A stretch of DNA of 64,000 nt from Pisolithus tinctorius (Eukaryota; Basidiomycota; Agaricomycetes; Boletales; Pisolithaceae), in NCBI GenBank assembly GCA_024663395.1, contig JANFAH010000003.1:2108001-2172000 (forward strand). Reading direction: 5' to 3'. This document shows positions 10,289 through 22,092 of this stretch, piece after piece (position 1 is the first letter of the stretch; every line of letters begins with the position of its first letter). A model generated the notes under the pieces. That model worked only from the letters and a program-made list of their open reading frames with translations. It made no database searches and was not told the DNA's origin. The translations under genes and the position numbers were made by a program.

Positions 10289-13262
10289 CTAGACTTTTGC
10301 AATCAGCCGGCGAGTTTCTTGGGGGGTGAACCGCAAGATGGTTGACAGGACCCGTACGAGGTTGGGCTAGAACATCGGTAAGTCAGGAGATACGCTGACG
10401 TAGTGAATTTGACTGACTCTCATCTCCTTGTGTTCAAGGAACTGTAGGATGACATTCCGCAAATACTCGTAGTTGATATCTTCATCACGTTTCGCCACGG
10501 TAGCTGCCGTTTGCAGTTCCGGAGACACAGCGCGAGAGGGAGTGTCTGACGGAGATGACACCGATGTCCGCGAGTCCGCAGTTCCAGTCCGGGAGGACCA
10601 ATACCCCACGCCTGGATTACGTTGGCGCTCCAGCAAGGTAGCCGAGTTTTGTACCTTACGAAGCTCCTCTCTCAGTGTCTACGTGACACATCAGTAACTG
10701 CATTTGCAGGTTTGATATTTAACGTGCCTTGTTGTAGGTGCGCAACTGGGCTTCTCGTGCTTTGCTTTCATCGGCTTGCATTCTGTGCTCGTCTGCTTCA
10801 GCCCTGGCTTCGGACAGATGACTTTGTAGAGTTGTCTGAATAGACTTAAAAATTTGCACATATGAAAAGACTTTCGCTCACCTACCTCGTTGGCCTTCAT
10901 CTGCTCAACCAATGACTGCAGTTCGGAAAGACGACTCTGTTGTAGCTGAGCATCGCCTTTGAGTCTTTCAACCATAGTTCTAAGGGACTCTGCAACATCC
11001 TCCTCCTGCTCGCGGGACCGCGTAGACGTTTGCAAGAAGGACCGAAGCTCGTCCGCTTCTCTGGCCTTCAACAGTAGTTTTTTGCTCCAGTTGGCCTCGC
11101 TTTCGGTGCGTTCTCGCTCCGCAGCAGCCATTGTTCTCCTAAGCTCTGAAATTTTTGCCTCGTATTTCGTCTCCACAGAATTGATCAAATGTGAGACGTC
11201 CTCCGTTAAAGCACCACACCCTTGCAATCGACTTTCGTGTTCACTGCGGAGATCGCTAAGTTCATCAGTAAGGAGGGCAACTCTCTCTTGCACAGCCCGT
11301 AGTTGAAACTGGAGCTCAGTATTTTGGCTCTGCAAGGACTCGGCATGAAGCTGTGATGACTCCAGTTCGGCTTGTCGCAGCTGCAGCTGATCAAAGAAGG
11401 ATTTGTTCTCGTTTGAAAGGTTGTTCACTGACTTCTCCAAGGTTAATATGTGAGATTCCTTAGCGGCTAGTTCAGCTGAATGGGAAGTCTATAACACATG
11501 TGGTCAGTGAACCGTACTGCAGGTTGCGGCGACTGAGTGACCTTTAGCCTGTCAAACTCTGCAGCGAACTGCGTTCTTGTCGAGGATATCTCTTTCTCCG
11601 CCCGATCATTCACGGCCGCCAGCTCTTTGTCGAATTGCGCTCGCAGGCCAGCAACAGCCTTTTCGCGCTCGAGGTTGACAGCATCAACCTCACTTTGCAA
11701 CCTCACCCTCTCCGACTTCAACTTCTCGCGCTCCTGCCTCTCTTGCTCCTTTATTTCGTTGAGCTCTCTCACTGCGTCGTCTCTCTCTTTCTCTGCCTTG
11801 ACTAGCTTCTGCCTCACCGTTTTCAGCAGGCTGACGGCTTTGACGCGCTTTTCTTCCTCCTCCTTTGCTATTTCCTTTGCCTTCGACACGTCGGCATTTA
11901 GCTGCGCGATCTCGCTCTTCTTTTTGATCTCCTCTTCTTCAGTTTGACTTGCAGAAGCTTGTGATGCAGAGATAAGAGCCTCTGCCTCTGCCAGTTGCTG
12001 CTTCAGCTTTCCGACGTGGTCCAAGTGAGATGCAATCTCAAGGCGGTGAACATCTCGAAGTTCTTCGATGTGTTCCTCCTGACCTGCAGACTGGTCGGCA
12101 CGCAGCAATGTCACCAGGGAAAATTACACACGAGTAAGTTTGCCTCCAAGACGCTGTAATTCGTCTTGGCTCAACTGCCGCGATGAGACGTAGAGTTCTA
12201 ATGGAAGACCAAAGCATGCCTACCTCGAGCTTCATGTTCATATTCGTGAGGTAGTCGCGTAAAGCTGCTACATTTTTAACGTCCTCCAATGGAGTCAACT
12301 CACGTATAAGGGCGTCAGCTGCAAACCGTTCGGCCTGAAGCTTCTTGAAAGACGTGGACATGTCTATTTGGCAATTAAGCACAGTCAACGTGGTACTATG
12401 TGAGATCTAAGAGATCACCTGTAAATCGTTGCTCCACAAGCTTCAGACGCTCTTGTAGAGCTTCCACGTCCGCAGTCTGAGGGATGACTGAAACCGGGGA
12501 CTCATGAAAAGCAGGGGGCGTTTCTAGATGATCTGGAGAGAGATGTGCGTCTGCTTTGGTGCTACTGCCTGCAGAGACCGTTGCCACTGTGGGGCAATCG
12601 TCGACATGTTCCGGTGCCAGCTCTTGTGCGACATCGCCGTTGGTGTTAGTACCTGATGCGTGCGGTTCAACCCCGAGCTGGTTGTGCACACTCGATGGAA
12701 CCGCCACATTCTGCAACACAGAATCTAGTGTCGAAGGTGCCGTATTTTCCAACGATGTTGGCGGAGGAGAGGGAGAATGGGGAGCAGGTATGGTGCATTC
12801 TTCGGTCGGAAAGTTGGGCGTAGCTTGGATCGGGGACTCAGGCAGGGGTATTAACTCGGGTGACAGAGCAGGCGAGGTATCGGGGCCGGGCGATGCCCTG
12901 GAGGAAGACGGGTTGGATGTTGCACTGCTCGGCGTTTCGCCAACAGTAAACGAGGCACGTAGTCGTTCCTCGAGTGTTGACTTGCGCAGGCCGGTGTCGC
13001 TACTGCTCTTCGGGACTGAGGGTGGTTGAGGACTGCCAGAACGCGACTGGGGGCTCGCAGATCGTTGTGGAAGGACAGTACCAGCACGCTGCGTCGCCAA
13101 TGATTTGCGCAGGTTCAGGAAGGCGGATTCAGCAAGCTGACTTGAAGAGCGGGATGTGTTCACGTCCGACGAACGAGAACGAGTGCTGCTTGGTGGTTCG
13201 TCGCCAGGACTGGACTGGTCTTGCACCAGGGTTTCCACTACTTGGCGGAATTGCGAGAACAT
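10289..13262 (-). CDS. IMH1: GRIP-domain golgin, Imh1-like coiled-coil protein
   Basis: 872 residues; exons 13262..12419, 12363..12224, 12174..12132, 12083..11542, 11488..10886, 10835..10728, 10678..10418 and 10366..10289. The first about 270 residues are Ser/Pro-rich and disordered; residues about 285-760 form heptad-rich coiled coil (for example EEEEIKKKSEIAQLNADVSK). The C-terminus is a GRIP domain: INYEYLRNVILQFLEHKEMR joined across an intron to PNLVRVLSTILRFTPQETRR. The tyrosine needed for Arl1-GTP binding is the Y of INYEYL. Golgins of this kind tether vesicles at the trans-Golgi. The intron 10679..10727 has a GC donor (AAG|gcacgt). The same-strand PEX14 gene ends 139 bp upstream. Confidence 0.88.
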
Positions 13263-13401
13263 AGTCAAGTTGAAGCAGACTCGAGGCTACCGCTGAGCAC
13301 TGGCTGGCGGTACCACGTGGAAGCGGATCAGGCGCTTGCGCGACAGTCGATACACGCTACTCATTATTTAGTGGTCCCAACAAGTACTTCAGAGCTACAG
13401 A

Positions 13402-14514
13402 TTACGATGCATGGTCTACAGGGATCTCCAAATCCTTCCCTTTCCCGTTAGACTGTATCGGTGGTGTAAATGTACCGGTTCGGCTGCCACCCGCAGGCTC
13501 AGACGAAGGTGTCGGTGATGCGCCTACAAGCTGCCAAGAAGGTATTGACGGTCTTCCCGCCAGTGCTGGTAGTGATGTTGATGGTGTACTCGACAGAGTA
13601 CCACTCCGGCTGAGTAACAAGGTCTTTAAGGATTTGAGCTCTTGCTGCAGCTCCGAGAGTGATTGCTTCTGCGCCTCTTTGTTGTTCTCGATCATCTGCC
13701 CAGTCTGTGGTTGAATACCAAGGTTCATATCGGGGTCGGACCGCGTCACTCACCTTGGGTAGCATTTCCCGGATGTTTTCCACTTCATCGCGGATCTCTC
13801 GCATCTCATCCCTCGTTCTCGCCTCTCCTTCGCGCATCTCAACTACCACAGACTCGACGTCCTTGGTGGCTTTATCCACCTTTTCCCTTTGTTCTTCGAC
13901 GGCCGCGCGCACCGAGGCCGTCTCATCCTGTATTTCCCTCAGAAGAGCTTCTGCAGCGTCAAACTGAGCCGTTAACTCGTCCCGGTCTTGTTCGTATGCA
14001 GTGGCCGTCGGGGGTTTCAGATGGGGAGCCAGGTACTTCTGCACAGGGGTAAACAGGTTGCATTGGATAGTGGCAGCGATGACTTGCCTTGAACAAGGAC
14101 ACGGCACCGTATACCACCGTTCCAGATATGACGGCGGTTATCTGAAGGTGAATGAATCGCCGATAGCTCCGCTGGGCGAGCGAGTACACCTACGAAGTAG
14201 TCCCTCCAATCCCACAGTTGTGGTTGGAGAGCGTTGTATGGAGATGGGCCATACAACACGGAGTGTGAATGTGTTGGCGGGGAAGGCTGCGGGGGTGGTG
14301 TTTTGTTGGCAGACTGTTTCAAGGCCTCCTCGATTTCTGGGCTGGTGAGACCTTTTGCTTCGAGGAATTGCACTCGCTGTGCGAGCGGAGCCTGCTGAGT
14401 CTTGTGGGGATCGTCAGAAGTGTGTCGGATGCTGTCCACGATGGCACTCACGCTGAAATCAGAGAGAAATGCGACTGCATTGCTGATGAGGTCTTGTCTG
14501 TCTGGTGTCGTCAT
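13402..14514 (-). CDS. PEX14: Peroxisomal membrane docking protein Pex14
   Basis: 320 residues; exons 14514..14194, 14141..14088, 14038..13754 and 13704..13402. The conserved N-terminal Pex5/Pex19-binding domain is seen at residues about 45-75 (PLAQRVQFLEAKGLTSPEIE). A Pro-rich linker follows, then the single membrane segment (WDWRDYFITAVISGTVVYG), then a coiled coil. The tail is Ser/Pro-rich. Pex14 is the docking and translocation subunit for PTS1 and PTS2 import receptors. The intron after SLFK (14039..14087) begins gcaagt, the classic GC-AG donor; only this splice restores the frame into KYLAPHLKPPT. Its start codon lies only 86 bp from that of the divergent mitochondrial EF-Tu gene. Confidence 0.92.
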
Positions 14515-14600
14515 GAGTGGGAGTGTCCTCGCTTACCGCCCAGTTCATTCTCCGCTCCACCCGCCAATTTTCTGACCAGTCCTTGCAACCACAACCAACC

Positions 14601-16637
14601 ATGTTTCGTTTGGCCGCACAGAGAGCAATCGCCCACAGACTCGCCGGCTCGTCGAGAGGTATGCCTTCTAGCGTTGTTGACAGCGAGCTCGCTTGACACC
14701 ACACATTCATCCAGCCGGTCTGAGGGTGTCTTCCCTGCACACTCGTTGCTGGACTGCGACATGGAGGTCGTCTTCTCCACCACTCCCTTCGTTCTCGAGG
14801 ATAGGTTAGAGAGCTGTTTAATCATACATTGACTTTAACCTTTCTACGTGCACAGGCCGCCGTGGCTACGCTGAGGCCACCAAGTTTTCTCGGACCAAAC
14901 CTCACATGAACATTGGCACGATCGGTACATATTTTATGCTATTGATCTCCATTTTCACCCATCTTGCCACGGAACAGGTCACGTCGATCATGGAAAGACC
15001 ACCCTCACTGCCGCCATTACCAAGGTATTGGCCGACAGAGGCGCGGCCAAGTTCACCGACTATTCTCAGATAGACAAGGCGCCGGAAGAGAAAGCACGTG
15101 GCATCACCATCAACTCGGCTCATGTCGAATATGAGTCCGAAAATCGCCACTACGCCCATGTCGATTGTCCTGGACATGCCGACTGTTCGTCCCATGCTTG
15201 CTCGGAATTTCCCTCCTAACATTGACGTCGCGCAGACGTCAAGAATATGATTACCGGTGCTGCTCAAATGGATGGTGGTATCATCGTCGTTGCAGCCACC
15301 GACGGCCAGATGCCCCAAACACGTGAACATCTTTTGCTTGCCCGCCAAGTCGGAATAAAAAAACTCGTTGTCTTCATCAACAAGGTAGACATGATCTCGG
15401 ATCCTGAGATGCTCGAGCTCGTCGAGATGGAGATGCGTGATCTCCTCTCCACCTACAACTTCGACGGTGAGAGCACACCCATCGTGGCGGGCTCTGCGTT
15501 GGCTGCTTTGGAAGGTCGCGACGATGAAGTTGGGAAAGATAAAATCTTGGAACTGGTAAAAGCATGCGACGAATGGCTTGACGTTCCTGCACGTAAGTCT
15601 TCAATAACCCGTTCCTCGCCACTTCTAACTGGCTTTCAGGTGATCTCGACAAGCCATACTTGATGCCTGTAGAGGGTGAGCAACTCAAGTCCTTTGACTC
15701 GTTTCCTGTTAACCGTGCGCAGACGTCTTTTCCATCCCTGGTCGTGGAACTGTTGCCACTGGTCGTGTATGTACCTTATTTGGAGGTCCTGTCTAACGTC
15801 CGTCTCTGATCTACAACGTTTTAGGCGGAGCGTGGAGTCATAAACAAGGGTGACGAGGTTGAAGTTATTGGCCTCGGGACTTCGTACAAGACCACAGTTA
15901 CTGGCATTGGTATGCGGAGGCATCTCCTTTTGACTTTGGTATTGACGTGTGAATAGAAATGTTCCATAAGGAGCTCGACCGTGTAAGTTTCTCGCTCTAC
16001 CACTAAAGCATGGTTTTTGAGGCTTGCGTGATAGGGCGAGGCTGGCGACAACATGGGCTGCTTGCTTCGTGGTATCAAGCGCGAGCAACTGAAGCGTGGG
16101 CAAATTATCGCTGCTCCTGGCTCGATCAAGGCTGTTAGGAAGTTTGTTGCTCAGCTTTACATTCTGACCCCAGACGAGGGTGAGTTCACAGGTCACGACT
16201 GTTGGCGCAATTTACTCATTTGGCGAAGGCGGTCGTTACACGCCCTTCATGGCTCACTATCGACCGCAACTCTTCCTGCGGACTGCCGATATCACCACTT
16301 CATTAAATTTCCCGGACGGCACTCCTGACGCGGATGAAAAAATGGTCAGCTTACACTGCTATTTCTCCGTGCTCGACTCAATCCATCACTAGGTTATGCC
16401 TGGGGACAATGTGGAGATGGTGTGCGCGCTCCACACTGATGTTGCTGCTGAAGCCGGCTCTCGGTAGGCTTTTCCAACCTTTCTTTTCTACTCTGGTACT
16501 GACCATTCTTAGCTTCACTCTTCGTGAGGGCAACAAGACCAGTGAGTAACATGTCCTGTTAACATTGTGCGTGAAAGCTGATTCTCGTCGGTACAGTTGG
16601 TACGGGGATAGTTACCAAGATCTTGGAGTACGCGTGA
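14601..16637 (+). CDS. TUF1: Mitochondrial translation elongation factor Tu
   Basis: 457 residues split over fourteen exons: 14601..14658, 14715..14804, 14856..14924, 14978..15184, 15236..15592, 15640..15675, 15723..15766, 15825..15909, 15957..15982, 16035..16179, 16229..16344, 16393..16463, 16513..16541, 16597..16637. The first about 70 residues are a basic mitochondrial targeting sequence. GTPase motifs are GHVDHGKT (P-loop), DCPGHAD and NKVD, with the effector region EEKARGITI. Domains 2 and 3 follow (GRGTVATGR, then [12 protein letters not shown]). It delivers aminoacyl-tRNA to mitoribosomes. Several exons are very small (26, 29, 36 and 44 nt), so automated gene finders may miss them; all phases agree. 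The second exon (targeting region) is the least certain. Confidence 0.95.
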
Positions 16638-16895
16638 GACTTAGGCTACACATAATTTACTGGTATAATTACATGTTAGATCATATCGCATTTTGCATCC
16701 CCTCTCAGTATTAACCGAGTGTTGCCACGAGGGTATTTGGAAGATTTTCTTGAGAACATCTGACCCTGCATTCCCCTAATGTCAATGCCGCCTGCCGAAG
16801 GCGAATTTTTCCGAGCCGTGTAAAAAGCACCCAAGGTCTTGGTGTCTCACACCTTTGCTACGTCTACTGCTGTCATCTTTGCCAGTTTTACTGCC

Positions 16896-17729
16896 ATGTT
16901 CTCTGCAATCCGCTCCGCTGCCCGTGTTAGGGCGTTGCCGCCATTGGGGATAGCCAAAACCTCTTTCATCTCATTCCGTTTGGCCCCTGGGTATCGCACG
17001 CTTGTCAGTACGTGCACATCTTTTTGCCGTCTGCTGAAGGAGGGTGTCAACCGCTGTCCCTGACTTTTTTGCTTTCTGCTTTAGCGACGAGATACACCCA
17101 GGAGCATGAAGCAGTCGCGTTCGACGATGCAACAGGTGTCGGTACCGTCTCAATCACGGATCATGCGCAGGAGAGTCTTGGAGACGTCGTTTTCGTCGAA
17201 CTGCCTGCTATAGGTTCCAGGGTAGGCAAGGGTGGTGAGTATGCCAGATTCCAATTAGTTGCGGGGGAATGAGAGCCGGTCGTGTGAGGGTCTGTTCCTC
17301 CCGTGATTTTGCTAACACCGTCTTTTTTTTCGTGAACAGATCAAATCGGCGCTGTTGAGAGTGTCAAGGCAGCCTCTGATATAGTTGAGTGATAGCGTGG
17401 TTCTCATGTGTGGGATATACACTGAGAAGATACAGTATGCACCGGTGTCAGGTGAGGTCTTGGAAGTGAACGAACGTCTGAACGACGAGCCGGGTTTACT
17501 GAATCGTTCACCTCAAAATGACGGTAAGACACTCCTTCGGATGCCTGGGTTGGTGCATTGGTTTGACCTTGGAGATGTTCTCCAGGTTGGCTTTGCAAAA
17601 TCAAGCTTGCCAACCCAAGCGAGGTAAGATGACCAGCGGTGGTTTATTCCATTCTAATACTAATGCCGTGGTCGAAAGATGGAAGCGTTGTTGACTGCGG
17701 AGGGTTACAAGGAAGTCTGCGACTCGTAA
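16896..17729 (+). CDS. GCV3: Glycine cleavage system H protein, mitochondrial
   Basis: 160 residues; exons 16896..17007, 17085..17234, 17340..17383, 17436..17523, 17586..17623, 17679..17729. An Arg/Ala-rich presequence of about 35 residues precedes the lipoyl-like fold. The lipoylation motif is ESVKAASD, with the lysine as attachment site, followed by IYAPVSGEVLEVNE. The family signatures SITDHAQESLGDVVFVELP and GWLCKIKLANPSE are present. H protein shuttles the aminomethyl group between the P, T and L proteins of the glycine decarboxylase complex in the matrix. It is also a lipoate donor in fungi. Length is normal. Upstream gap to TUF1 is 258 bp. Confidence 0.95.
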
Positions 17730-17955
17730 TGAAAGAGCGGGTTAACGACCGATGATGTTGGATCCCATGATTTGGCTTCAACTGCCATCCCCGCATTTCC
17801 GTATCTAATCTCTAAATTGGACGATAGACATTCCACTGTGTTTTTATGGGTTGGTCAATTGCTCTAGCTTGCTGAATGTATGAGTGGGCAAAGATTATGT
17901 CTTGTGTTGTTGGGGTCCACAGTGAAATGTACAGGCTAAACACATGACTCTATCT

Positions 17956-18420
17956 CTACGAGGATGACGGTGAAGGTGAAGGCGACGATGGAGGGGGCTC
18001 GTACTTGTACTTCTCCCCCCTCGCCTCCATTCTCTGCTTTGCTTCCTTGAGAGCCCAGGTCTGAATGCTAGCGTGAGATGTAAGCCGGAGACGATGGGAT
18101 GGACGAAATGGGGCACACCTGGTATCTGGTTTGTAGTAGAGCAGTACGGCCGCGGCAAGCATGGTGCCAAACATCCCCACATACCAGATGTTCTCCCATT
18201 CCTCTTTTACTCGTTTCTGACCAGGCGGAAGAGGCTGCAGAAGTCAACGCGAGAAAGTCGGGTGCAGAGCCGCATCAAGTACCTTCTCGCCGAACAACCA
18301 TCCTCCTGGCTCGTTATAATGTGGGGCCCCGTGAGACGCAAAGCGGGGGCCAACTATTGCGCGGGGGTGGCTCCTTGTGGCATGGAGTGCCCGCAATAGT
18401 TGTGGATGGGTTGGAGGCAT
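17956..18420 (-). CDS. NDUFB11: NADH:ubiquinone oxidoreductase ESSS subunit (NDUFB11)
   Basis: 121 residues; exons 18420..18283, 18234..18119 and 18067..17956. A short basic presequence leads to HYNEPGGWLFGEKPLPPG, then EEWENIWYVGMFGTMLAA (start of the single membrane span) and YYKPDTSIQTWALKEAKQRM, all characteristic of fungal ESSS subunits. The C-terminus is a short Ser/Pro repeat. It is an accessory subunit of the complex I membrane arm in the mitochondrial inner membrane. Divergent from the SPF30 gene with 148 bp between start codons. Confidence 0.88.
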
Positions 18421-18568
18421 GACCGACGTTTGAATGGGGGCTGACTGCGTTGCAGGAAGGCTACCACGCTCATCCGAGTAAACACATGCAAACAAGCCTG
18501 GGCAGTCCCAACCCTAACCATAATAATTACTGTACGGTTACACATACGTCTCACACACAGCACCTACG

Positions 18569-19359
18569 ATGGACAAGGATGATCTGGAGACATACCAAGT
18601 ACAACTCTCGCAGGTCGAGCTCGCGCTACAGACAGATCCGGACAATGAACAGCTGTCGTCGCTGCAGTCGGAACTGAAGGAGCTCATCTCGCTCGCACAA
18701 GAGGCGATCGCGCAGTCTGAGGCTGCTGCGTCGTCTTCTCGCAATGGCACTTCGCGCAAACCTTCTTCCGCTCTGCCCATGTTTACGTGGAAAGCGGGAG
18801 AGGAATGCCTTGCTAAGTACTCTGGGGACGGGAGTTGGTATCCTGCGCGCATTATCAGTGTGGGTGGATCGACGGAGAATCCGGTTTACAGCATCGTCTT
18901 TCGGGGGTATAACACTACTGAGCTTGTCAAGGGCACGGAGATTAAGTCGCTGCCTGCCAATTACCAGGAGAAGGTTCCAGCTACGTCGAATAAGCGGAAG
19001 CTGACAAACGTGGAGGAAGAGGAGAGGGAGAGGAAGAAGAAGAAGAACGAGAAGAAGTTGGAGGCGAAAGCAGCTAAAGCCAAGGAACAAATGGCGAAGC
19101 AGGCTCAATGGCAAAAGTTTGCGAAGAAGGCAGAGAAGAAAGGGGTGCAGATAGCTGGCATGTCGGGTACGAGTATATTCAAGACGCCCGATAATCCGCT
19201 GGGACGAGGTGAGAGTTTTTTTTTTTCCCTTTCTTTTCTCTCATCTGGAAATTAAATGGGATATCCGTAGTGGGTGTGACGGGGAGTGGCAAGGGGATGA
19301 CGGAGGTGAAGCTGATGGGCAAGCACAAATTTGCACCCGTCGACGAGACGGATCGATAG
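18569..19359 (+). CDS. SPF30: Tudor-domain splicing factor SPF30/SMNDC1
   Basis: 242 residues; exons 18569..19208 and 19271..19359. An N-terminal helical segment is followed by a Tudor domain at about residues 70-135 (WKAGEECLAKYSGDGSWYPA, then VVFRGYN-like IVFRGYNTTELV). A strongly charged Lys/Glu helix comes next and the conserved C-terminal SIFKTPDNPLGRVGVTGSGK block spans the intron. SPF30 is a nuclear factor that helps the U4/U6.U5 tri-snRNP join the spliceosome, its Tudor domain binding symmetrically dimethylated arginine. The intron starts with a 12-nt T run soon after the donor. Confidence 0.9.
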
Positions 19360-19974
19360 GAGAGAGGAGGGACACGGTCGACGGTGTATGATACACGTGA
19401 CGCTTTCTTTTTTCCACTATAATATTTGTTGCAACCGCCTCACCGACGCATTTTGTCAGCTAGAAAGAAAATGTAAATATAAAGTGAGCTGCGCCGACGG
19501 GACATGTGCTCCTCGGGGTGCGAGGGGATCAACAAGGTCTGTGGTCGGGCTTCCCATTCTGCGAGGTGGATTATTTTCGGACTGTCCAGCGCGGTCGCAG
19601 GCCGTCGTCGTGTGCAGTCGTGGCCAGACGACCGGACATGCCAACTCCCGAGCCCCACACTGCCTCGTCGGATGGAAAAAGGCAAGTCCATGTACTTCAA
19701 CCCACCGTCCTGGCGAGTTCCGATCAGGTTTCTCTGTCTACGGTTCTGGACGAGTTGCTGCTGCTTCGAACGATATATTGCACGTCGGAAATGGCCGTGC
19801 GCGGGGTGTTTGTGCGGTGTACCCTTGCAGCGACGCGACGGTCTCCCTCTCTTCTGCGGGTCCAGCCGTGCCTGGCAATTCGTTCCCGCGAGTGGCTTCC
19901 GAAGACAGGGTACATACTGGCGCTGTCCTGCGTGTATAGTGGACTGGCTAAGCTACGAATACACATCATCTCCC
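19360..19974. other. Gap without a supported gene
   Basis: Long open frames exist on the plus strand (19504-20274 and 19506-20105) but they overlap each other and run into the antisense of the next gene's last exon; neither shows a recognised motif. I read this as the convergent 3' region between SPF30 and the minus-strand gene that ends at 19975. Confidence 0.5.
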
Positions 19975-20812
19975 CTACAGCTGCCCTCCGAACGGGAATC
20001 CCATGCCATCGAAGCCACTGCCCCCACTCGAGGATGGACTGCTCGAGTCGTACGTGCCGCCCTCGGAACCGAAGACGACGGAACCCGGCTCAGCTATATA
20101 ATTAGACGAGGGGTCCACGTGTCGATACGAATCATTTCCATCGTGCGCGACGACCACTTCAGCGGACAAGTCCAGAAACTACCCACACGCGTAACCGGTC
20201 AGTCTGCGAAGGGAGTGGTCGGGCACGTACGACTTGTTCCTCGGCCAGAATACTCTGGTGGAGGTTTTTGTTGACGCTCTGCATGTGCACGAGAAGCGTG
20301 CGAATGCTGCGCGAGGAGAGACCCCTGTAAGTGGAGACGCGCTCGAGGGCCAAGGGGGGCGTGTGCACGAGTCTGAGTTGCTCGTGCAAGTACAGGACGT
20401 AATGTTCCAAGCACTCTAGGTAGTGCCGCTTCTTCTCATGCGACGAAATCGTATCCCTATGTGTGTGTATTTTAATCACCAGCCGAAACGGCAACGGAAT
20501 CGTCCAAACGTACGGGTCGGTGGGCACGAAGCCAATTTCCTCGGCGACAGCACGCTGGCGGGCCTTGCGCTGTGTCTCTGTTTTGTTTACCAGAGCAGCG
20601 TCGAGGTCTGATGTCGAGGGGAGGGGATGTTTAGGTTTGTCAAGAGCGCTGTGGTGATGGAGCAGGTCCGAGGGGGTGGGAATGAGGGTCTGTGGGGTGT
20701 CTGTGAACATGTGTGTGGTGGGCTGCTCTGGCTGGGGCGGTGGCAGAGCGATGTCGTAGGCATAGGTGTAGTCGTAGTTGAGGGGGAGGTACTGGTGGTG
20801 GTATGGGAGCAT
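19975..20812 (-). CDS. Unknown protein with leucine-zipper-like block, paralogue A
   Basis: 261 residues; exons 20812..20231 and 20178..19975. I do not recognise a named family. The N-terminal 70 residues are Tyr/Pro/His-rich. A basic stretch (TETQRKARQRAVAEE) precedes a helix KKRHYLECLEHYVLYLHEQL with hydrophobics in a regular 3-4 heptad pattern, then VSTYRGLSSRSIRTLLVHMQ. The C-terminus is acidic, Gly/Ser-rich and probably disordered. The zipper block and the YRGL-S motif recur in the divergent neighbour starting at 21206, so the two are likely duplicates. A nuclear or coiled-coil dimerising role is a guess only. Confidence 0.65.
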
Positions 20813-21205
20813 GGTGGCCGTCGACGTCGACCGGGGGAGAGCCAGACCAGGAGCAAGTTATAACCCGGCGACACGGCTCAGGGGTTGGTCGCAGAAGGCA
20901 AGCCGGTGTCCGTTCGGGGCAACTCCGGTTTGCAGATCACGCACTTCCCCGAGGAGCTTGTTTTCTCGAATTCCGGGCCCAAACCGGCAACTGTCCTGCC
21001 CCGTCTGTGCATGACACATCTGCCCCTTTGGGAATGTCTTCGAGCCATCGCGGAGATCTAATTCAAAATGATCCAGCCTCAGCGACGTGCAATTTAGACC
21101 AGAGCGGAAGGTAAGTTTAATATTAAATCTCCGACTCGGACTTCCTTTTCGGGGCCAACTGGTATTTAATCATTTCTGGCCGGCCCTCGTCCTCACCGCA
21201 AAGAG
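20813..21205. promoter_or_regulatory. Shared upstream region of the divergent zipper pair
   Basis: 393 bp between the two start codons. It must hold both promoters. No clear TATA box or repeat was noted beyond an AT-rich stretch near 21118-21127. Confidence 0.4.
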
Positions 21206-22092
21206 ATGTACTCGGGCATCCCCATCGACCCTCTGCTTGCCGCCTACTCGTCCTCCTCTGCGGACATCTATGGTCTCGCAGAATGCCACCCAGACCCATC
21301 ATCTTACCCGCCCTCCACACTCTCCTCCTCCACCGCCTCGTCAAGTGTGGACATCCCCCTCTCCACCCACCCAAAGTTGTCCCCCCGCGATTCGAGTCGT
21401 TCAGCTGCCAGAATTACCATCGCACACCCCTACGCCCGTCTATACGCCAAAAAGGACAGTACGAAACGTCGCAAAATATGGAATCATGTGCTCGAAAAGC
21501 AGCTCTTTTCGCCCCAAGAACTGTTCGTAATGCGCTTTACCCCCGTTTCTGCTAGAACACCCACTCAATAGATCATCGCTAGATCGACCATGGGCGCCCC
21601 TCACAGACGCACTATTTACATCGCTTCCCTGGAAGCCCATATCGATCGCCTTCACAATCAGCTCCTCAGCAGTGGTTTATATCCAATCCCCTTTAATCGC
21701 CTCGAACCTTACCGCGGCCTCAATTCCAAAACTGCCAAGGTACCCGCTTACGTACCACGATCGCCAGCTTCTCACTCTCCCCACAGAGCATGGTTGCAGG
21801 CCTCCAGCACGATGCTACACAGTCGAAATTAAAACTCCTCGAACTAGAACGTTCTGTGAGTTTCTCCCCCTCACGCACGCCCTCCTCGTGCTTACTTCCC
21901 CTTTAGAACACCAATTTGCGCAAGTTTCTGGGCAAATACGACCCCAATGCTATCTCTTTGTCGCATTCTTCGGCACCTTCCACCCTCGCACTCGAAGCTG
22001 ACGTCCGCAGGCACTCGGTAGACTCGTCTGGGATCGGTATGGGCACACACACAAACGTGAACCACGGTAACTACTGTTCCTACTATCCGTGA
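21206..22092 (+). CDS. Unknown protein with leucine-zipper-like block, paralogue B
   Basis: 247 residues; exons 21206..21526, 21572..21739, 21787..21855 and 21907..22092. The N-terminus is rich in Ser, Tyr and Pro. A basic segment (STKRRKIWNHVLEKQ) leads to RRTIYIASLEAHIDRLHNQL, which has the same heptad spacing as paralogue A, then LEPYRGLNSKTAK and a further helix. Shared identities with A include Y, L, E, L, H, Q and L in the zipper and the YRGL-S motif; the TxRK-type basic motif about 15-20 residues before an FxP motif is also shared. The second exon could start at another acceptor (21583), but 21572 keeps phase 0. Function unknown. Confidence 0.65.

Noticed and set aside
19504..20274. 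Two long overlapping plus-strand open frames (about 256 and 199 codons)
   Set aside because: They overlap each other in different frames, run antisense into a better supported gene and show no recognisable motif.
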